A stretch of 64,000 nucleotides of DNA, from NCBI GenBank assembly GCA_030068145.1, contig JAPJBO010000061.1:124001-188000 (forward strand), read 5' to 3'. Shown in pieces: positions 44,669 to 56,114 of the stretch. Position 1 is the stretch's first letter. Every line of letters starts with the position of its first letter. The position numbers and the translations under genes are program-made. The notes under the pieces are model-generated. The model did no database searches and had not been told where the DNA came from. It saw nothing but the letters and a program-made list of their open reading frames with translations. Source of the DNA: Diplonema papillatum. Taxonomy: Eukaryota > Euglenozoa > Diplonemea > Diplonemida > Diplonemidae.

Positions 44669-44990
44669 GCGCGATGATCAAGACGAGCTTAAGAGGCGAG
44701 AGCATGACACATCACGTGCGAAGAGATAACCGCGACGCCGGCGATGCACGCTAACACAAGCTATCGTAGGCTATCACAGGCGAGTATAGTAGATCACGGT
44801 AGCGCGCCGAAGTGAGGTGTCACTTAGATGCGGATCTAAAGCCGGCGCACGTCAAATCTTGTTTAAAAAAGACGGTTTAAAAATGCAAGAAAGGTTGAAG
44901 AGAAAAAAAAACGCTGAAAAAGAAATGCGCAGCTTTGTTGTTGTTGTGAAAAAGAAAAGGTCGGTTTTTTTTTTTTTTTTTTTTGGTTAA

Positions 44991-45222
44991 TGGATCGATG
45001 GCTGCAATTATTCTCCTGGAGGAGGAATGCCTAGTAGGCGCAAGTCATCAGCTTGCTTTGATTACGTCCTTAGCCATCTGTACACACCGCCCTGTCGTTG
45101 CTGGGAGAGGGGAGCTCGTTCTTGGCACAAGCACAACCGAATCCAAGGAACATTTCTCAGCTGGAGGAGGAAAAAGTTGCAACAACAAGGTTGCCGGAGA
45201 TAAACCTGCAGCAGGATGGTCG
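44991..45222 (+). rRNA. 18S rRNA 3' end fragment (not functional)
   Basis: GCAATTATTCTCC, GAATGCCTAGTAGGCG, TGTACACACCGCCCTGTCG and near the end AACAAGGTTGCCGGAGATAA, then ACCTGCAGCAGGATGG. This is the last 230 bp of 18S with many small changes. It is preceded by a T run (44966-44984). Confidence 0.85.
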
Positions 45223-45661
45223 TCTGGCAAAAGGGGTTACCCTTGTTAGAACACTGTTTTTCCGTCTCAACACGCTTCGTCAAGATGCGGCTTGTAGATG
45301 AACCCGCGTCAAGATCTCACAAACGCGGCAAGAGAAAGGTGTGATGGGGTATCGATTCACTCACACGCGCCCGGCGAGGCCCGTCGTCAACACCACCCAA
45401 CGGGTTCTTCATTGCGACATTGCACAAAGCCGAGTGCCAGCACCAGGCAACAGCGCAAGCATGGCAGTACTGTACCATGCGAGTATACGGTGTGTGGGAG
45501 CATGACAGCAAGGGGGATGACCTACCCTTCCCCCCGACTGAGTTCCCTATACACGTGAGACTTCGTAAAATGAGAAAAACGCGGGAGTTTATTCATGTGC
45601 CACACCCACAGATGGACGGGGGGTGTGCAATGTGGTTCAGTTTCGTTTCCGCCTCGCGCGC

Positions 45662-45739
45662 TTACTTGGCTCTCTTCACGGCGCTGGCAAGCCATTCAAG
45701 GCCTTCGTACAAGCCTTCTCCAGTGGTGGCGCAGGATCC
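45662..45739 (-). CDS. ARF1: ARF1 GTPase copy 1, exon 2
   Basis: 26 codons including stop: [20 protein letters not shown] then VKRAK. It carries the SCAT guanine-binding box and the ARF C-terminal helix. Acceptor CACACAG; phase 0 with exon 1. Three bases differ from copy 2. Confidence 0.93.
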   Translation of the reverse strand, partial: GSCATTGEGLYEGLEWLASAVKRAK

Positions 45740-45934
45740 CTGTGTGTGAGTGTGTGTTCAGGGCCTGTGGTCCAGCAAAGTGCCGTAGTCAATTGCTGCC
45801 CCCGTGTGCACGCACGCGTGGTACGTTCGTGGCTCAGCCGTGTTCTGGTGCTGTGTGTGGGTGCCAGTCACCTTCTGCCCCAGCGGTGGGCTTATGGCGT
45901 TCCCCATCCGACACGAGCAACGCCCTCCTCCTAT

Positions 45935-46190
45935 TACCGTAATTGGATTGGGGCTTTGCTGGAACGGGTTAATGACAGACCGGGTAAAACCTGGGGCACC
46001 TGGGCAAGTAGGACAGCCAACAGCACACCCTGCAGCCCGTGCCGCCGTCATAGGATGCAGGACCACCACTCGTAGATACGATGGCACATCTTACGTTGGG
46101 TGCATCTAGACGTCGAGCTGAGTATTGAGCAGGCGAACGTCCCCCAAGGCGCGGACAAGCGCCGAGGTCAATATTCTGCAAAGTACGCAA
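45935..46190 (+). repeat. Dispersed repeat in ARF1 copy 1 intron
   Basis: Shares TTACCGTAATTGGA, CGGGTAAAACCTGGG and GTCGAGCTGAGTATTGAGCA with 49865-50100. An inverted fragment is at 50575-50660 in the intergenic region beside copy 2. Confidence 0.65.
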
Positions 46191-46368
46191 ACCCCGGAGA
46201 AATTAGCCGAACCGGGTGAAACCTGGACACCCAGGCCTGAGGTGGATCAAAAATTTGGGCGAAATAGCGTAATTGGAGTAGTGTTGAACCGGGTAAAACC
46301 TAGGACACCTCCAAACAAAAAGCCAGCCGGATTGCCGGTCCTACGAACTTCACAGAAGAACACAACAC

Positions 46369-46836
46369 CTGGATGTACCACTCACGCTGGCGGAGGGAGT
46401 GGAGGCCGAGCTTGTCTGTAACCTCAGCGGTGCTCATCGCGTTGGGAAGATCCTGCTTGTTGGCGAAGACGAGGAGGCACGCGTCACGAAGCTCGTCCTC
46501 GGACAACATCTTCTGCAGTTCGTCTCTCGCCTGGGCGACACGGTCTCTGTCGTTCGAGTCGACGACGAAGATGACTCCGTTCGTGTTCTGGAAGTAGTGC
46601 CTCCACAGCGGCCTGAGCTTGTCCTGGCCACCGACGTCCCACATCGTGAACTTGATGTTCTTGTACTCAACCGTCTCCACGTTGAACCCGATGGTCGGGA
46701 TCGTCGTCACGATCTCTCCGAGCTTCATCTTGTACAGAATCGTCGTCTTTCCTGCGGCATCCAGACCAACCATCAGCATCCGCGCATCCTGCTTGCTGAA
46801 CAACTTCCCGAACAAAGAGCTGATACTGCCTCCCAT
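46369..46836 (-). CDS. ARF1: ARF1 GTPase copy 1, exon 1 and gene overview
   Basis: ATG at 46836, 156 codons, donor GTGTTG at 46368. With exon 2 (45739-45662) it gives 181 residues, the normal ARF1 length. Seen: MGGSIS (Gly-2 for N-myristoylation), P-loop GLDAAGKT, switch [23 protein letters not shown], and SCAT in exon 2. ARF1 regulates vesicle coat assembly on Golgi membranes. The intron is 629 bp. The exon is base-for-base the same as exon 1 of copy 2 by eye, while the intron and upstream DNA do not align. Confidence 0.95.
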
Positions 46837-46947
46837 GATGACACTCCGGTTTCTTATTCGCCGCTTATCACCGGCCTCGCGTTCTTTTGATTTGTTGTTG
46901 GGTGTGTGTGTGTGTATGTGTTTTCCCTGTTTTGATTGGCTGTGTTG

Positions 46948-47330
46948 CTAGAGCGAAAGTTCGCTCGAGACACCGGGAGGGGGTTTAGGGTCTCCGTGTG
47001 ACCGTTCATGAAGGGGTTCTCTTAGAGCAAGAAAGGGCTATGTGGTTACGGGTTGTATATTTAGTGCACACTTTCGTTCTGGGTTATGGCTAGCCATGTC
47101 CGGGACTGTTTGTGACCGACACCAAGTACATTCCTTCGTGGAATGGGTTGTTTAATGTTAAAGTTCGCTTGAGTTGTCGGACTTTAGAGTGAAACACCGG
47201 GGTCTGACCTTCGTCAAAATGAGTTCTCTTAGAGACAGGTTGGTTCTTTGGGTGTACAATTTCATTGTGAGCGATGGCTAGCAATGTCCGGGACTGGTTG
47301 TGACCGACACCAAGTAGCCAGCTGGATCCA
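46948..47330 (+). repeat. Two GTC-core dispersed repeats in tandem
   Basis: A long copy (46948-47130, core GGGTCTCCGTGTGACC, GGCTAGCCATGTCCGGGACT) is followed by a more diverged one (47155-47330, GGCTAGCAATGTCCGGGACT). They lie 5' of ARF1 copy 1. Confidence 0.7.
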
Positions 47331-48368
47331 CCGTTGGGCAGACCAAGCATGTGACGCCACCTGCCACAGTAACTGCACGGCCACCGTGAACAGGCCCAAA
47401 GCGAGGGGAAGGAGCGCGGAGAAGAAAGACGGGAAGAAAAAAGCTCCAAAAGAAGGCGGAGAAAGAAGAAGTGGTGAAGAAGAAAAAAAGTATAAAAAAA
47501 AAGGGGGAAAAAATGGCATAGGAGTGGGAGAGCAAAAAAAAGAAAAGCAAAGGGACGAGGAAGAAAGTGAGGCTCGGGGGGGGGGGAATCGTGAGCTCGT
47601 GTCGTATCGACGGCACTGTTCACTCGAAGCTGCGTTGCGGTTTCGTTGTGCGCCTGGTCGTTCGTCTGGGACTTCGTTTGCACTCCGTAGTGCAGTACCA
47701 ATACAAAGGTATACAGCCCTTCGGAGACTTGCAATTTCGTTTGTGTGTACCTGGTAACCTCTGGACCATGGGCTAAAAAAACGGCGGAGAAATCTTTTGT
47801 TCACTGCGGAGTGAGAATTTTGGACTCATTTTGAGTTCTTCGCAAACCGGGCGAAATAAGCTCCCAGCGGGCAGAAATACCGTCCTGGGACACTGGAAAC
47901 GAGTAAATGACGATCTCGCACTTTCCGATAAGAATTCCAACTGAGCAGGCGCTAAAAGCGAATTTTGGCGCAGCATGTCAGGAGACAGGGTGGTCATTTT
48001 CCTGAGCCAGTACAAATTCGGAGCACGTCGGAGTTCTCTTCAGACGGTCAGTCCAAGCCGGACATCCTAAATGGGCGCCCACACGAAGACAGGCCTTGGA
48101 TGTTGCACCCGCGCATGATCAATCCACTTGCACATGATCAATCCATCTGCATTCCGAACGAGGCCATTGTGTCTGGGCTGTTTGACTGTTGCATGTCCAC
48201 TGCCACACACGCTCCCTCCATGTCTTTCATACCATCCGAGATCGATTCAATAGGCTCCAACACCGCCATTTGAGACGATCAGGACGATGGCATGTCCAAT
48301 TAGATAGAGACGAGCACAGTGTTCGGGCAGAATAAAAAGGGGGGGCGGGGGAAATCTTAGTTTCGTGT
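47331..48368. other. Non-coding stretch, purine-rich part
   Basis: 47400-47590 is extremely purine-rich (A/G) on the plus strand. The rest shows no gene. The Lys/Glu reading frames there follow from composition. Confidence 0.4.
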
Positions 48369-48815
48369 TCAGGCAATGTTCTCAGAGCGTGCAGTCAACT
48401 TGCAAAACTCCGGAGGGGGGGGTGACGGGTCGCGCAATGCCGCGCGCAAGGCCGGGAAAGCCGCGTCCGTGGCAGTAGGAACACCCGCAGCGGCGGCTGC
48501 CGCGAAGATGCCCCGAGCGGAGCGCCGCGCGAGGACGCCGACGGCGCCGGCTTCGGAGAACGGCGCCGCCAGCGTGGACAGGACGCAGAGCAGAGCCGTC
48601 CCGAAAGACCCAACGGCGGGGCGGGCGAGCCAGCAGGCCACCCGCGCGGCGAAGCGCGCCCCCAGGGTCAGCAGGAAGCACGCAGGCAGGTCCACCGGCC
48701 CGCAGGGGCCGCAGGCCACAGGCACCACCAAGTAGCCGGCCGAGTGCCGGGCGAACTTAGCGCGCGCCGCCGGCGCCGAGAGTCGGCGCGCCTGCGCCTC
48801 GAAAACCGGCGGCAT
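48369..48815 (-). CDS. Candidate exon: GC-rich, hydrophobic protein
   Basis: ATG at 48815; 148 codons in a GC island between AT-richer DNA. Third positions are about 90% G/C in this frame. Two to three hydrophobic stretches (DLPACFLLTLGARFAARVAC, SFGTALLCVLSTLAAPF) suggest a membrane protein. An overlapping plus-strand frame is also open but Ala/Arg-rich and less convincing. No family is recognised, and the 3' end lacks a clear donor. Confidence 0.35.
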   Translation of the reverse strand: MPPVFEAQARRLSAPAARAKFARHSAGYLVVPVACGPCGPVDLPACFLLTLGARFAARVACWLARPAVGSFGTALLCVLSTLAAPFSEAGAVGVLARRSARGIFAAAAAAGVPTATDAAFPALRAALRDPSPPPPEFCKLTARSENIA

Positions 48816-49063
48816 TGGGGTAAGGTGTGTTTGCCGGGTTTGACTTTCGCCCCAACAGGCTTCCGCGGCGCTTTGGGGGTGGTAGAGAAAATGGGAGACG
48901 CGAGGGCTCCTCTTCGGCTAGGGGCGCAATGACCCGCGGAATCTGGCTCTTTCTTTTTCTGCTTGGCCCACCGCCGGTGTCGTGCGCACTTGGGTTGTGC
49001 CTGGTGGGAGGGGGTGCTCCCCGGGAGTCTTCCCGCGATCCCCAAAGTCGCGGTTAACCCCTT

Positions 49064-49066
<3 letters not shown>

Positions 49067-49100
<34 letters not shown>

Positions 49101-49205
49101 TTGCAAGAACGTGCTTGGAATGGGTATGTGCTCAACACCGCACTGGTCCCGTCTGCGCCGTGTTTCGGTCCTTTAAGCCACGGACACATAAGGCGGACCA
49201 TCATC
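49067..49205 (+). repeat. G run and dispersed repeat
   Basis: About 33 G's (49067-49099), then GATTGCAAGAACGTGCTTGG...GGCGGACCATCAT, which recurs at 60548-60660 and 60940-61050. Confidence 0.7.
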
Positions 49206-49582
49206 CCGCGATCCCCAAAATCGCGGTTAGGACGGGGGGAAAACTTAGTTTAATGTTTAGGCAGGACACTGCCTCTCATGCATGTTTGATGCAGGGGGGG
49301 GGGTTGGTGCTTCCGTTCGTTCATATACCGGCGTCGTCTGGCTGTTTTCAGACTGAACGCCCTATTCTTTTTTTCCTTCTTTGTCTTCTGTTGATCTGCC
49401 CTTCGGTCGGAAGAACACGAAAAAAATGGGGAATGGCGGCCGACCTTCCGAAAGCTCGGTTTGTTCGAGAATCCGGGATGCCAAAAGTCTCCGGGTGGGC
49501 TTCTCTCGCATGGGTTACTTCGTGTTAAAGCAAAAAGGAAGAGTGCGTGTTCAATAGCGTACGGGACGGCCGTGCGTGGAGG

Positions 49583-49795
49583 CTGGTTGATCCTGCCAGT
49601 AGTCATATGCTTGTTTCAAGGATTTAAGCCGTGCAAGTCTCAGAGTAAATGGATCAACAGTGGGTCTGCAGACGGCTCATTAAATCGGTAGCGATCTACG
49701 CGGGGAAGGTGCCTTTTGGGCCCAGTTGGATAACAATGGTAACTCCATTGCTAATACATGTCCGAAGAATCCAACTTGATTCAACCCCGTGGCCT
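49583..49795 (+). rRNA. 18S rRNA 5' end fragment (not functional)
   Basis: CTGGTTGATCCTGCCAGTAG, TCATATGCTTG, CAGACGGCTCATTAAATC, GGATAACAATGGTAACTCCA and GCTAATACATG are the conserved first 200 bp of 18S. Substitutions and small deletions throughout show it is a relic. Confidence 0.88.
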
Positions 49796-49864
49796 TAAAA
49801 CCGGAGTTGTTGTTGGTCGGTGACCTGCCTGTTTGACGCCTATTGTGGTGTGCGCTTGCACTAC

Positions 49865-50100
49865 TTACCGTAATTGGAATATTGTTGAACTGGACTAAAG
49901 CTGGAACGGGTAAATGACGGACCGGGTAAAACCTGGGACACCCGGGGGGGGTCTCCCAGGTAGTCTCCTGCGTGACTGCACCAGTGGTCCTGCAGCCTCC
50001 TATGACAGCGGCATCTAGGGGTCGAGCTGAGTATTGAGCACCCCGCGGAGCCGGCAAGCACCAGGGTCGCGATGTTCCGCAAACTACGCAAAGTCGCAAA
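49865..50100 (+). repeat. Dispersed repeat related to 45935-46190
   Basis: Same order of shared words as in the ARF1 copy 1 intron. It is followed directly by an A-tailed repeat copy (50101-50232). Confidence 0.65.
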
Positions 50101-50232
50101 CAGACGCTTACGCCCGCCACTAAACCCAGCTACCTGTGTTTCGTGTGGGCTACAGCACGTTTACCTCCTTTTGATCTATCGCAACTGGCAGTCTCCTCAA
50201 GCATTTCCTACAAAGCAGGTGCGTATACAAAA
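50101..50232 (+). repeat. A-tailed dispersed repeat
   Basis: ACGCTTACGCCCGCCACTAA ... CAAAGCAGGTGCGTATACAAAA. It lacks the left part that carries the YR target. Confidence 0.75.
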
Positions 50233-50416
50233 GAATAGTTGAGTTGCAGCTCTTGACAAAGATAGATGGAAAAAAGAAGGTGCTTTTATTCTTCGCTTTT
50301 TCTCACGAACGGGGGGGACGGTCCTGCTTTTGGCTTTGTAGGTTCTCCCGACTCCCCAATTCGTGGTCAGCACAAACCCAAGAAGTTCCTCATTCCATTC
50401 AGAATTGAAATCTTTG

Positions 50417-50535
50417 GTAATGATCCTGCTGCAGGTTCACCTACAGCAACCTTGTTACGACTTTTGCTTCCTCTAGCTGAGAAACATTGCTTGGATTCGG
50501 GCGCTGAACTTGTTGCCAAGAACGAGCTTCCCTCC
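50417..50535 (-). rRNA. 18S rRNA 3' end fragment (not functional)
   Basis: On the plus strand TAATGATCCTGCTGCAGGTT, CACCTACAGCAACCTTGTTA and CGACTTTTGCTTCCTCTAG are the complement of the 18S 3' terminus. It lies just 3' of ARF1 copy 2. Confidence 0.85.
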
Positions 50536-50826
50536 CTGCAGTATTGGCATACTTTCAAAAAAAAAAAAGCCGAACTTTTACCTGGGACACCCAGCCCCAT
50601 TTTGGGGGGTCGTCCAGGTTTTACCCGGTGCAACATCAATCCAATTACGGTACTTCATTTTCTTTTCCGGCTGGCCTGGTTCAAGACCTTTCGCAGGGGG
50701 GGGGGAATCGCGGCCTTTTCCAGCAAAAGAAGCTCGGGTGCCTAGCCCGGGTTCGCTGCGCCGTTTAACAATCCGAACCAACGCCGGCTGCGACCGGCGG
50801 TGTTCCCTTCCATTGCCGCCTCACGC

Positions 50827-50904
50827 TTACTTGGTTCTCTTCACGGCGCCAGCAAGCCATTCAAGGCCTTCGTACAAGCCTTCTCCAGTGGTGGCGCAGG
50901 ATCC
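50827..50904 (-). CDS. ARF1: ARF1 GTPase copy 2, exon 2
   Basis: 26 codons including stop: [20 protein letters not shown] then VKRTK. Acceptor GTCCACAG; phase 0. It differs from copy 1 at two residues (Ser to Gly, Ala to Thr). Confidence 0.93.
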   Translation of the reverse strand, partial: GSCATTGEGLYEGLEWLAGAVKRTK

Positions 50905-51469
50905 CTGTGGACGAGTGTGTGTTGTGTTTAAGTCCAGGCCAAAGCCTCGAATACCCCAGGCACCGCGTAAAAACATGGTTCTGATCTCGATAAACTCATC
51001 AGAAACACTCTAAAATGCTGGATGTAAGCTCTGAAGGAGCGTTGGAGTGCAAGGTGGGGGTTTTTCCTACCGGGAACACTGTTACGGCATCATAGTCGCC
51101 CATCAGGTGGGAAGTGTCCGTCCGGGCACAAGCTGTTTTTGTGAGCCCTCCACGCACATTGCCCCGTGACACGGGTACTTTTCTTGCCCCCCACGCGCAA
51201 GTGCAATACTAATTTTGGGCGGTTTCGACTCAGCCTTGCGCCGAACGGTATATGCAGCATCAGCGTATTGGACGCTCTGCCTAAACAGGCCATACAGCGG
51301 CAAGCCAAAAAGACCCGCCTTGCTGGCGGGCGTGGTCAACAGTAGACCGGAGAGCAGAATTGACTACCGTTTGCCTGTCCATGGTTGGCCCCTTTTGTTC
51401 ATGAAAGAGTATGGGCGCGTTTCTGCTCCTGGCGATGAAGCGTTTGCAAGAACCCCCCGAAACCGATAC

Positions 51470-51937
51470 CTGGATGTACCACTCACGCTGGCGGAGGGAG
51501 TGGAGGCCGAGCTTGTCTGTAACCTCAGCGGTGCTCATCGCGTTGGGAAGATCCTGCTTGTTGGCGAAGACGAGGAGGCACGCGTCACGAAGCTCGTCCT
51601 CGGACAACATCTTCTGCAGTTCGTCTCTCGCCTGGGCGACACGGTCTCTGTCGTTCGAGTCGACGACGAAGATGACTCCGTTCGTGTTCTGGAAGTAGTG
51701 CCTCCACAGCGGCCTGAGCTTGTCCTGGCCACCGACGTCCCACATCGTGAACTTGATGTTCTTGTACTCAACCGTCTCCACGTTGAACCCGATGGTCGGG
51801 ATCGTCGTCACGATCTCTCCGAGCTTCATCTTGTACAGAATCGTCGTCTTTCCTGCGGCATCCAGACCAACCATCAGCATCCGCGCATCCTGCTTGCTGA
51901 ACAACTTCCCGAACAAAGAGCTGATACTGCCTCCCAT
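51470..51937 (-). CDS. ARF1: ARF1 GTPase copy 2, exon 1
   Basis: ATG at 51937 (an in-frame ATG at 51979 would add 14 residues before the myristoylation Met-Gly, so it is not the start). 156 codons, donor GTATCG at 51469. With exon 2 it gives a complete 181-residue ARF1; the intron is 565 bp. All nucleotide-binding motifs are as in copy 1. The two genes are in tandem in the same orientation, about 4 kb apart. Confidence 0.95.
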
Positions 51938-52437
51938 TGTGTTGCTTTCGTATTCCTTGATCGATTTCAGCCAGCTCACTCGGGAGGGGGGTGGTACTTA
52001 AGGTGGGGATTCGAGGAATAGGAGAGGTGGGAACAGACCTGTTCCACGTTGTTCGAGACTGGTCGTTTGCCGCTTCCCACTTTTCTTTACAAACTTCTGA
52101 TCAGCCCAAAAAACACGCTGCCTACGTCTTTTTAGCCTGCACGATACAGGTGGCAGTGCTTTGCCTGGGGTAGTCGAAAGCCTGACAACAACACACGAAT
52201 ACAGCAGAAATACAGCTCTATAGGCGCACCACTTGCGACTGCCTCGCCGGGCATTGACACTGACGAGATCAACCTAGGGCTGTCCACCTCGTATTATAGA
52301 CGCCGTCTACCGGCGCACCGCACGCAGTTATGGGGGAAGGAAGGAAAAGAGAAACGAGAGTGAGTTGCCGCGATGATGGGCTCGGGCTAGAATCAAGACC
52401 GTCGGGCGTTGTCGCGCGCGGGTAAGCGGCGGGAACG

Positions 52438-53060
52438 GGTGCTCGCGGTTCCACTAGCGGTCCAGCCCCCCAACGCTTGAGGAGCATGGCGTCCACCAGC
52501 TGGATCCAGGGCCGCTTCGAGCGGCGACAACCTAGCAGGGATGTGATACCACGAGCTCGTGGTGCTTGGATTCCACGCCGGTGCATCCATATCACCTAGT
52601 AGCTGAGGACGGCAGTAGGTGCTCGTGGTTCCATTGGCGGTCCAGCCCCCCAACGCTTGAGGAGCATAGCGTCCACCAGCTGGATCCAGGGCCGTTTCTA
52701 GCAGCGACAACCTGGTAGGGATGTGAAACTACAAGCTCGTGGTGCTTGGATTCCATACCGGTGCATCCATATCACCTAGTAGCTGAGGACGGCAGTAGGT
52801 GCTCGTGGTTCCATTGGCGGTCCAGCCCCCCAACGCTTGAGGAGCATAGCGTCCACCAGCTGGATCCAGGGCCGTTTCTAGCAGCGACAACCTGGTAGGG
52901 ATGTGAAACTACAAGCTCGTGGTGCTTGGATTCCATACCGGTGCATCCATATCACCTAGTAGCTAAGGACGATAGTAGGTGCTCGTGGTTCCAGTAGCGG
53001 TCCAGCCCCCCAACGCTTGAGGAGCGCAGCGGCGCTACCAACTGATTCCGCTTCGAGCAG
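52438..53060. repeat. 180-bp tandem repeat
   Basis: GGTGCTCGTGGTTCCA begins units at about 52438, 52618, 52798 and 52978. The two middle units are almost identical; the outer ones are diverged. Each unit contains CCCCCCAACGCTTGAGGAGC. No gene is seen. Confidence 0.9.
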
Positions 53061-54300
53061 ACAACCTAGCAGGGATCTGATTTCACGAGCTCGTAGCACC
53101 CACCACGTAGCCCGACCACCCCTTTTCGCGAGAACGTGTGCCAGAGGAATCCAGCCACACGAGCCACGGGAGCAAAAAATGGACAAAGCGTGCTTGGAGG
53201 CCACCAACTTCGAGAGCTAGATTTAGTATAGCTGGCATGTGGGCCTTTGAAGCGTGGACGATGCCTCTCGCGCTGCTCCCCTTGAGGATCCTGGTTCATG
53301 CCAAAGCGCCGCCTTGCAACTTGCATCAGGCCAGGGTGTTGAACATCGAGTAAAATGGGTTGATACGCCCAGTCGTAGTCGCTAGACCTGACTCATAAGA
53401 AACTGACGAAACCGCAAGGAGTCGGAAAGTGTAATGCCGACGATTGTCAAGGCGGATGGGCTGTGCGTCAGTCGAAGATGCGGGGGGGTTCAGACCCTTC
53501 TGGAACCGACCCTTGGAGACCGATCCTTGATGCCGGCAGTTGCCAGGTACACTGAGCGTTACGCCAGACACACGGCATAGTTGCCAGTCGAAGACACGGG
53601 GGGTCAAGACCGCAGCCGAGCAGAAACCGTCCAAAACGCGGAAGGACGAATTGCGTCAGGGCAGTGACTGCGATCTCGACACGGCAGTCAACCTCAGTCG
53701 AAGTTCCACCATTCCACGGGGCCCAAGCCGTAGTCGTTGAACGAGCCAACGACGTGCATCGGAAGCGCGGCTTTCTTCGTTTTCTGGCCGGGCAGCACTC
53801 TGAAAGTTGATTGGGATAGAGTGAACGAGCTTGAAACTCCGGTGGTTCGAAGCGAAGTACGATGCTAAAGGATGCGGTGAGCTTAACCATTCTGCACACA
53901 TTTTCCGCCCACCACAGGTGCTAGTCTTAAAAACCCGTTTCGTGTATTCAAGAAGCGGTGTTTTTAAAAGTGGAAGTTCGCTTGAAGTCGCCGACCCCCC
54001 CAGTTCGGGAAAAGGGGTCATGCCCAATATAGGAAAGGGGGTCCTCCCCTCCTGGAAGCTGTTGAGCTCCAGGAGGACGGAAGGATCACTACCTCTCCTG
54101 TTGGTAATATGATGGTCAACCACGCATGAAATGAAAATCAAAGACTGGCAAATGAAAGAGACTGGTATTCATAAGGCAAGAACGCTAATCACTAGAGTGA
54201 GTCAATCACATTCTGAATAAGATCTAACGTCTTCAGGTGACCATCGTCGAAAGAGTTCCTTCAAGGTATCGTATACACATAGTATGCAAGCAAAGCCAAC
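53061..54300. other. Non-coding stretch, nothing assigned
   Basis: Inexact repeats of CGAAGAYRCGGGGGG near 53470 and 53590. 54215-54280 has a weak GTC-core relative (GTCTTCAGGTGACCATCGTC). No gene can be supported. Confidence 0.4.
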
Positions 54301-54339
54301 ACTGAGCAAATCAACTTTTTTCAGAAAAAAGCAAATTAT

Positions 54340-54396
54340 ATTTGCTTTTATTTGCCTTTATTTGCTTATTATTCGCTCGAGCAAATAAAAGCAAAT
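54340..54396. repeat. AT-rich palindrome
   Basis: ATTTGCTTTTATTTGC (54340-54355) and its perfect complement (54381-54396) flank a 25-bp centre. It is related to 56115-56350. Confidence 0.8.
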
Positions 54397-56114
54397 CAAA
54401 GCAAATCGTGGTGTTTGATGCGGCACGGGGCAGTGAACGATGCAATTACTTGGCGAACCGCAGAAAAGACGGTACAGACAGCCATTCCGGGATACTTTCG
54501 TGGGGCTGGTCACCTGCTGGGTTTGTGGTTGGGTGGACGAGCCGACGGATGGTTGATATCATGCAGGGTCAGAACCTTGTCTTTTTAAAACGCTCCCGCG
54601 GAGCCGATGGCCCCCAAAAAAAAAGTTTGGAAAAAAAAAAATTGCTCAACGTCTTCAAAAATTACTGCAGAGTTTGTTCCAAAATTTTAAAATTCAAAAG
54701 ACCCAATTTTTCTCTGGAATTTTTATTTTTGCCATTTTCAAAAAGACACAAGGTTTTGACCCTGCATGATATGCTGCTGACACCCAGTGAAATCCGCTGG
54801 TCACGATTCCGCGGTGGACTTTACACCGCGGGACGACAGCGAAGGCAGAGATTGCCGCGTGTCATTCGACACCATATGGTTGGGTGACAACAAGAAGGGG
54901 CTTTGCTGCGTATCTGGGAGGTACGGGACGACAGCGAAGGCAGAGATTGCCGCGTGTCATTCGGAGGAGCCGTCCACCTCCACCCCGAGGGAAAAGGTCA
55001 CCGTACATCAGTCCTTGTTTGTCCGGCAAGGTTCTGCTTTTTAGGCACGGAGTCGCGCAGGAAGAAGGTCACGCATCAGGGCTGTTTGATTTTATGCAAA
55101 CCTGCTACCGCCGGCGTCTGGACAAGGCCAGGAGCCGAGAAATGCCTGGGGGAAGTACTTCTGGGGTGACGGTACGCAGCACCCGGCCATGAACAGAAGG
55201 ATGGTGTCGACCAGGCTGGATGCCCTAAACCCTACCGAATAGCCTGGGCAGACGCAGCGGGAAAGGTCTCCCACGGTACACGAGCCCAGCGGAGCTGAAG
55301 CCTTGGTCCACCAGCACCACTGACAGTGGAGGCGGCGGAGTCTGCGTGCAGAACCCTTTTTAGCTATCAAGGCCCGGACTGGAGGCGACCGGTGCACGAA
55401 ATGCCATCGCTTGGATCTGCTTTGTCGGAGCTCACGCAAACAGCTACTACGCACGAAGCAGGTCTCTTTCCTCGATGCGGCCGAAATCTTGGACGTGGAG
55501 ACCTCGGGAAGAAGCTATGCACGTAGCTTCGAGAGAACCGAAGGTTGGGTACTCAGCGCATTCACAATCGCCAGTAAAAGAGCTCAAACTGGGCCCCACC
55601 GACAGAAGCGGCTCATGAACCAGCTGATCTGGTTGAAATGAGGCGAGGTAATCACAGAAATAAAGCGCCAAGAAGAATCGAAACCCGGGGATTACAGCGG
55701 ACAGGCGGTTTAGAACGAACACGCAGGAGTGCATTGACAACTCCATCAAAGTTGTCCGAGTGGGCAATATCCAAGTTGCAAAGCGTGGTCATGGACAGGT
55801 GGGCTGCGGCCCCGCAAAAACATTTCGTTTTAGTAGCGTGTGAAGTCGAGGCCGTTCAGATCCGCGCGAACGGTGTGACAACTCACGTTGCCTGCAAAAC
55901 GCACAAGAAGCGTTTGAGATGTACAAAAAAACAGCTGAAAACAATTTCTGAGAAGGCTGGCGCCGCTGACTGTCCATGACCACGCTTTGCGCTGTTCCTC
56001 CTCTCCTTCATCGCACTCCTCCTTCTTGCGCTTGGCCGGCTTTGACGCTGGTTTTGCGACTCCCTCATTCCCGGACAAAATCACTTTTACCCCTAGAAAC
56101 CTGGCTGATTTGCG
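54397..56114. other. Stretch with a short direct duplication, no assigned gene
   Basis: GGGACGACAGCGAAGGCAGA occurs at 54830 and 54922, a direct repeat of about 40 bp. No reading frame has a recognisable domain. The last exon of RPC8 could lie here but I could not identify it. Confidence 0.4.

Noticed and set aside
47248..47757. 169-codon plus-strand frame rich in Lys and Glu
   Set aside because: It spans a GTC-core repeat and a purine-rich tract, with no recognisable domain.
41169..50535. 18S pieces as functional rRNA genes
   Set aside because: Each piece is short, diverged and partly deleted, and no complete unit is present.
51281..51979. A 232-residue ARF with N-terminal and C-terminal extensions
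   Set aside because: The N-terminal 14 residues would bury the myristoylation Gly, and the C-terminal part is intron read-through past the donor at 51469; exon 2 at 50904-50827 restores the normal C-terminus.
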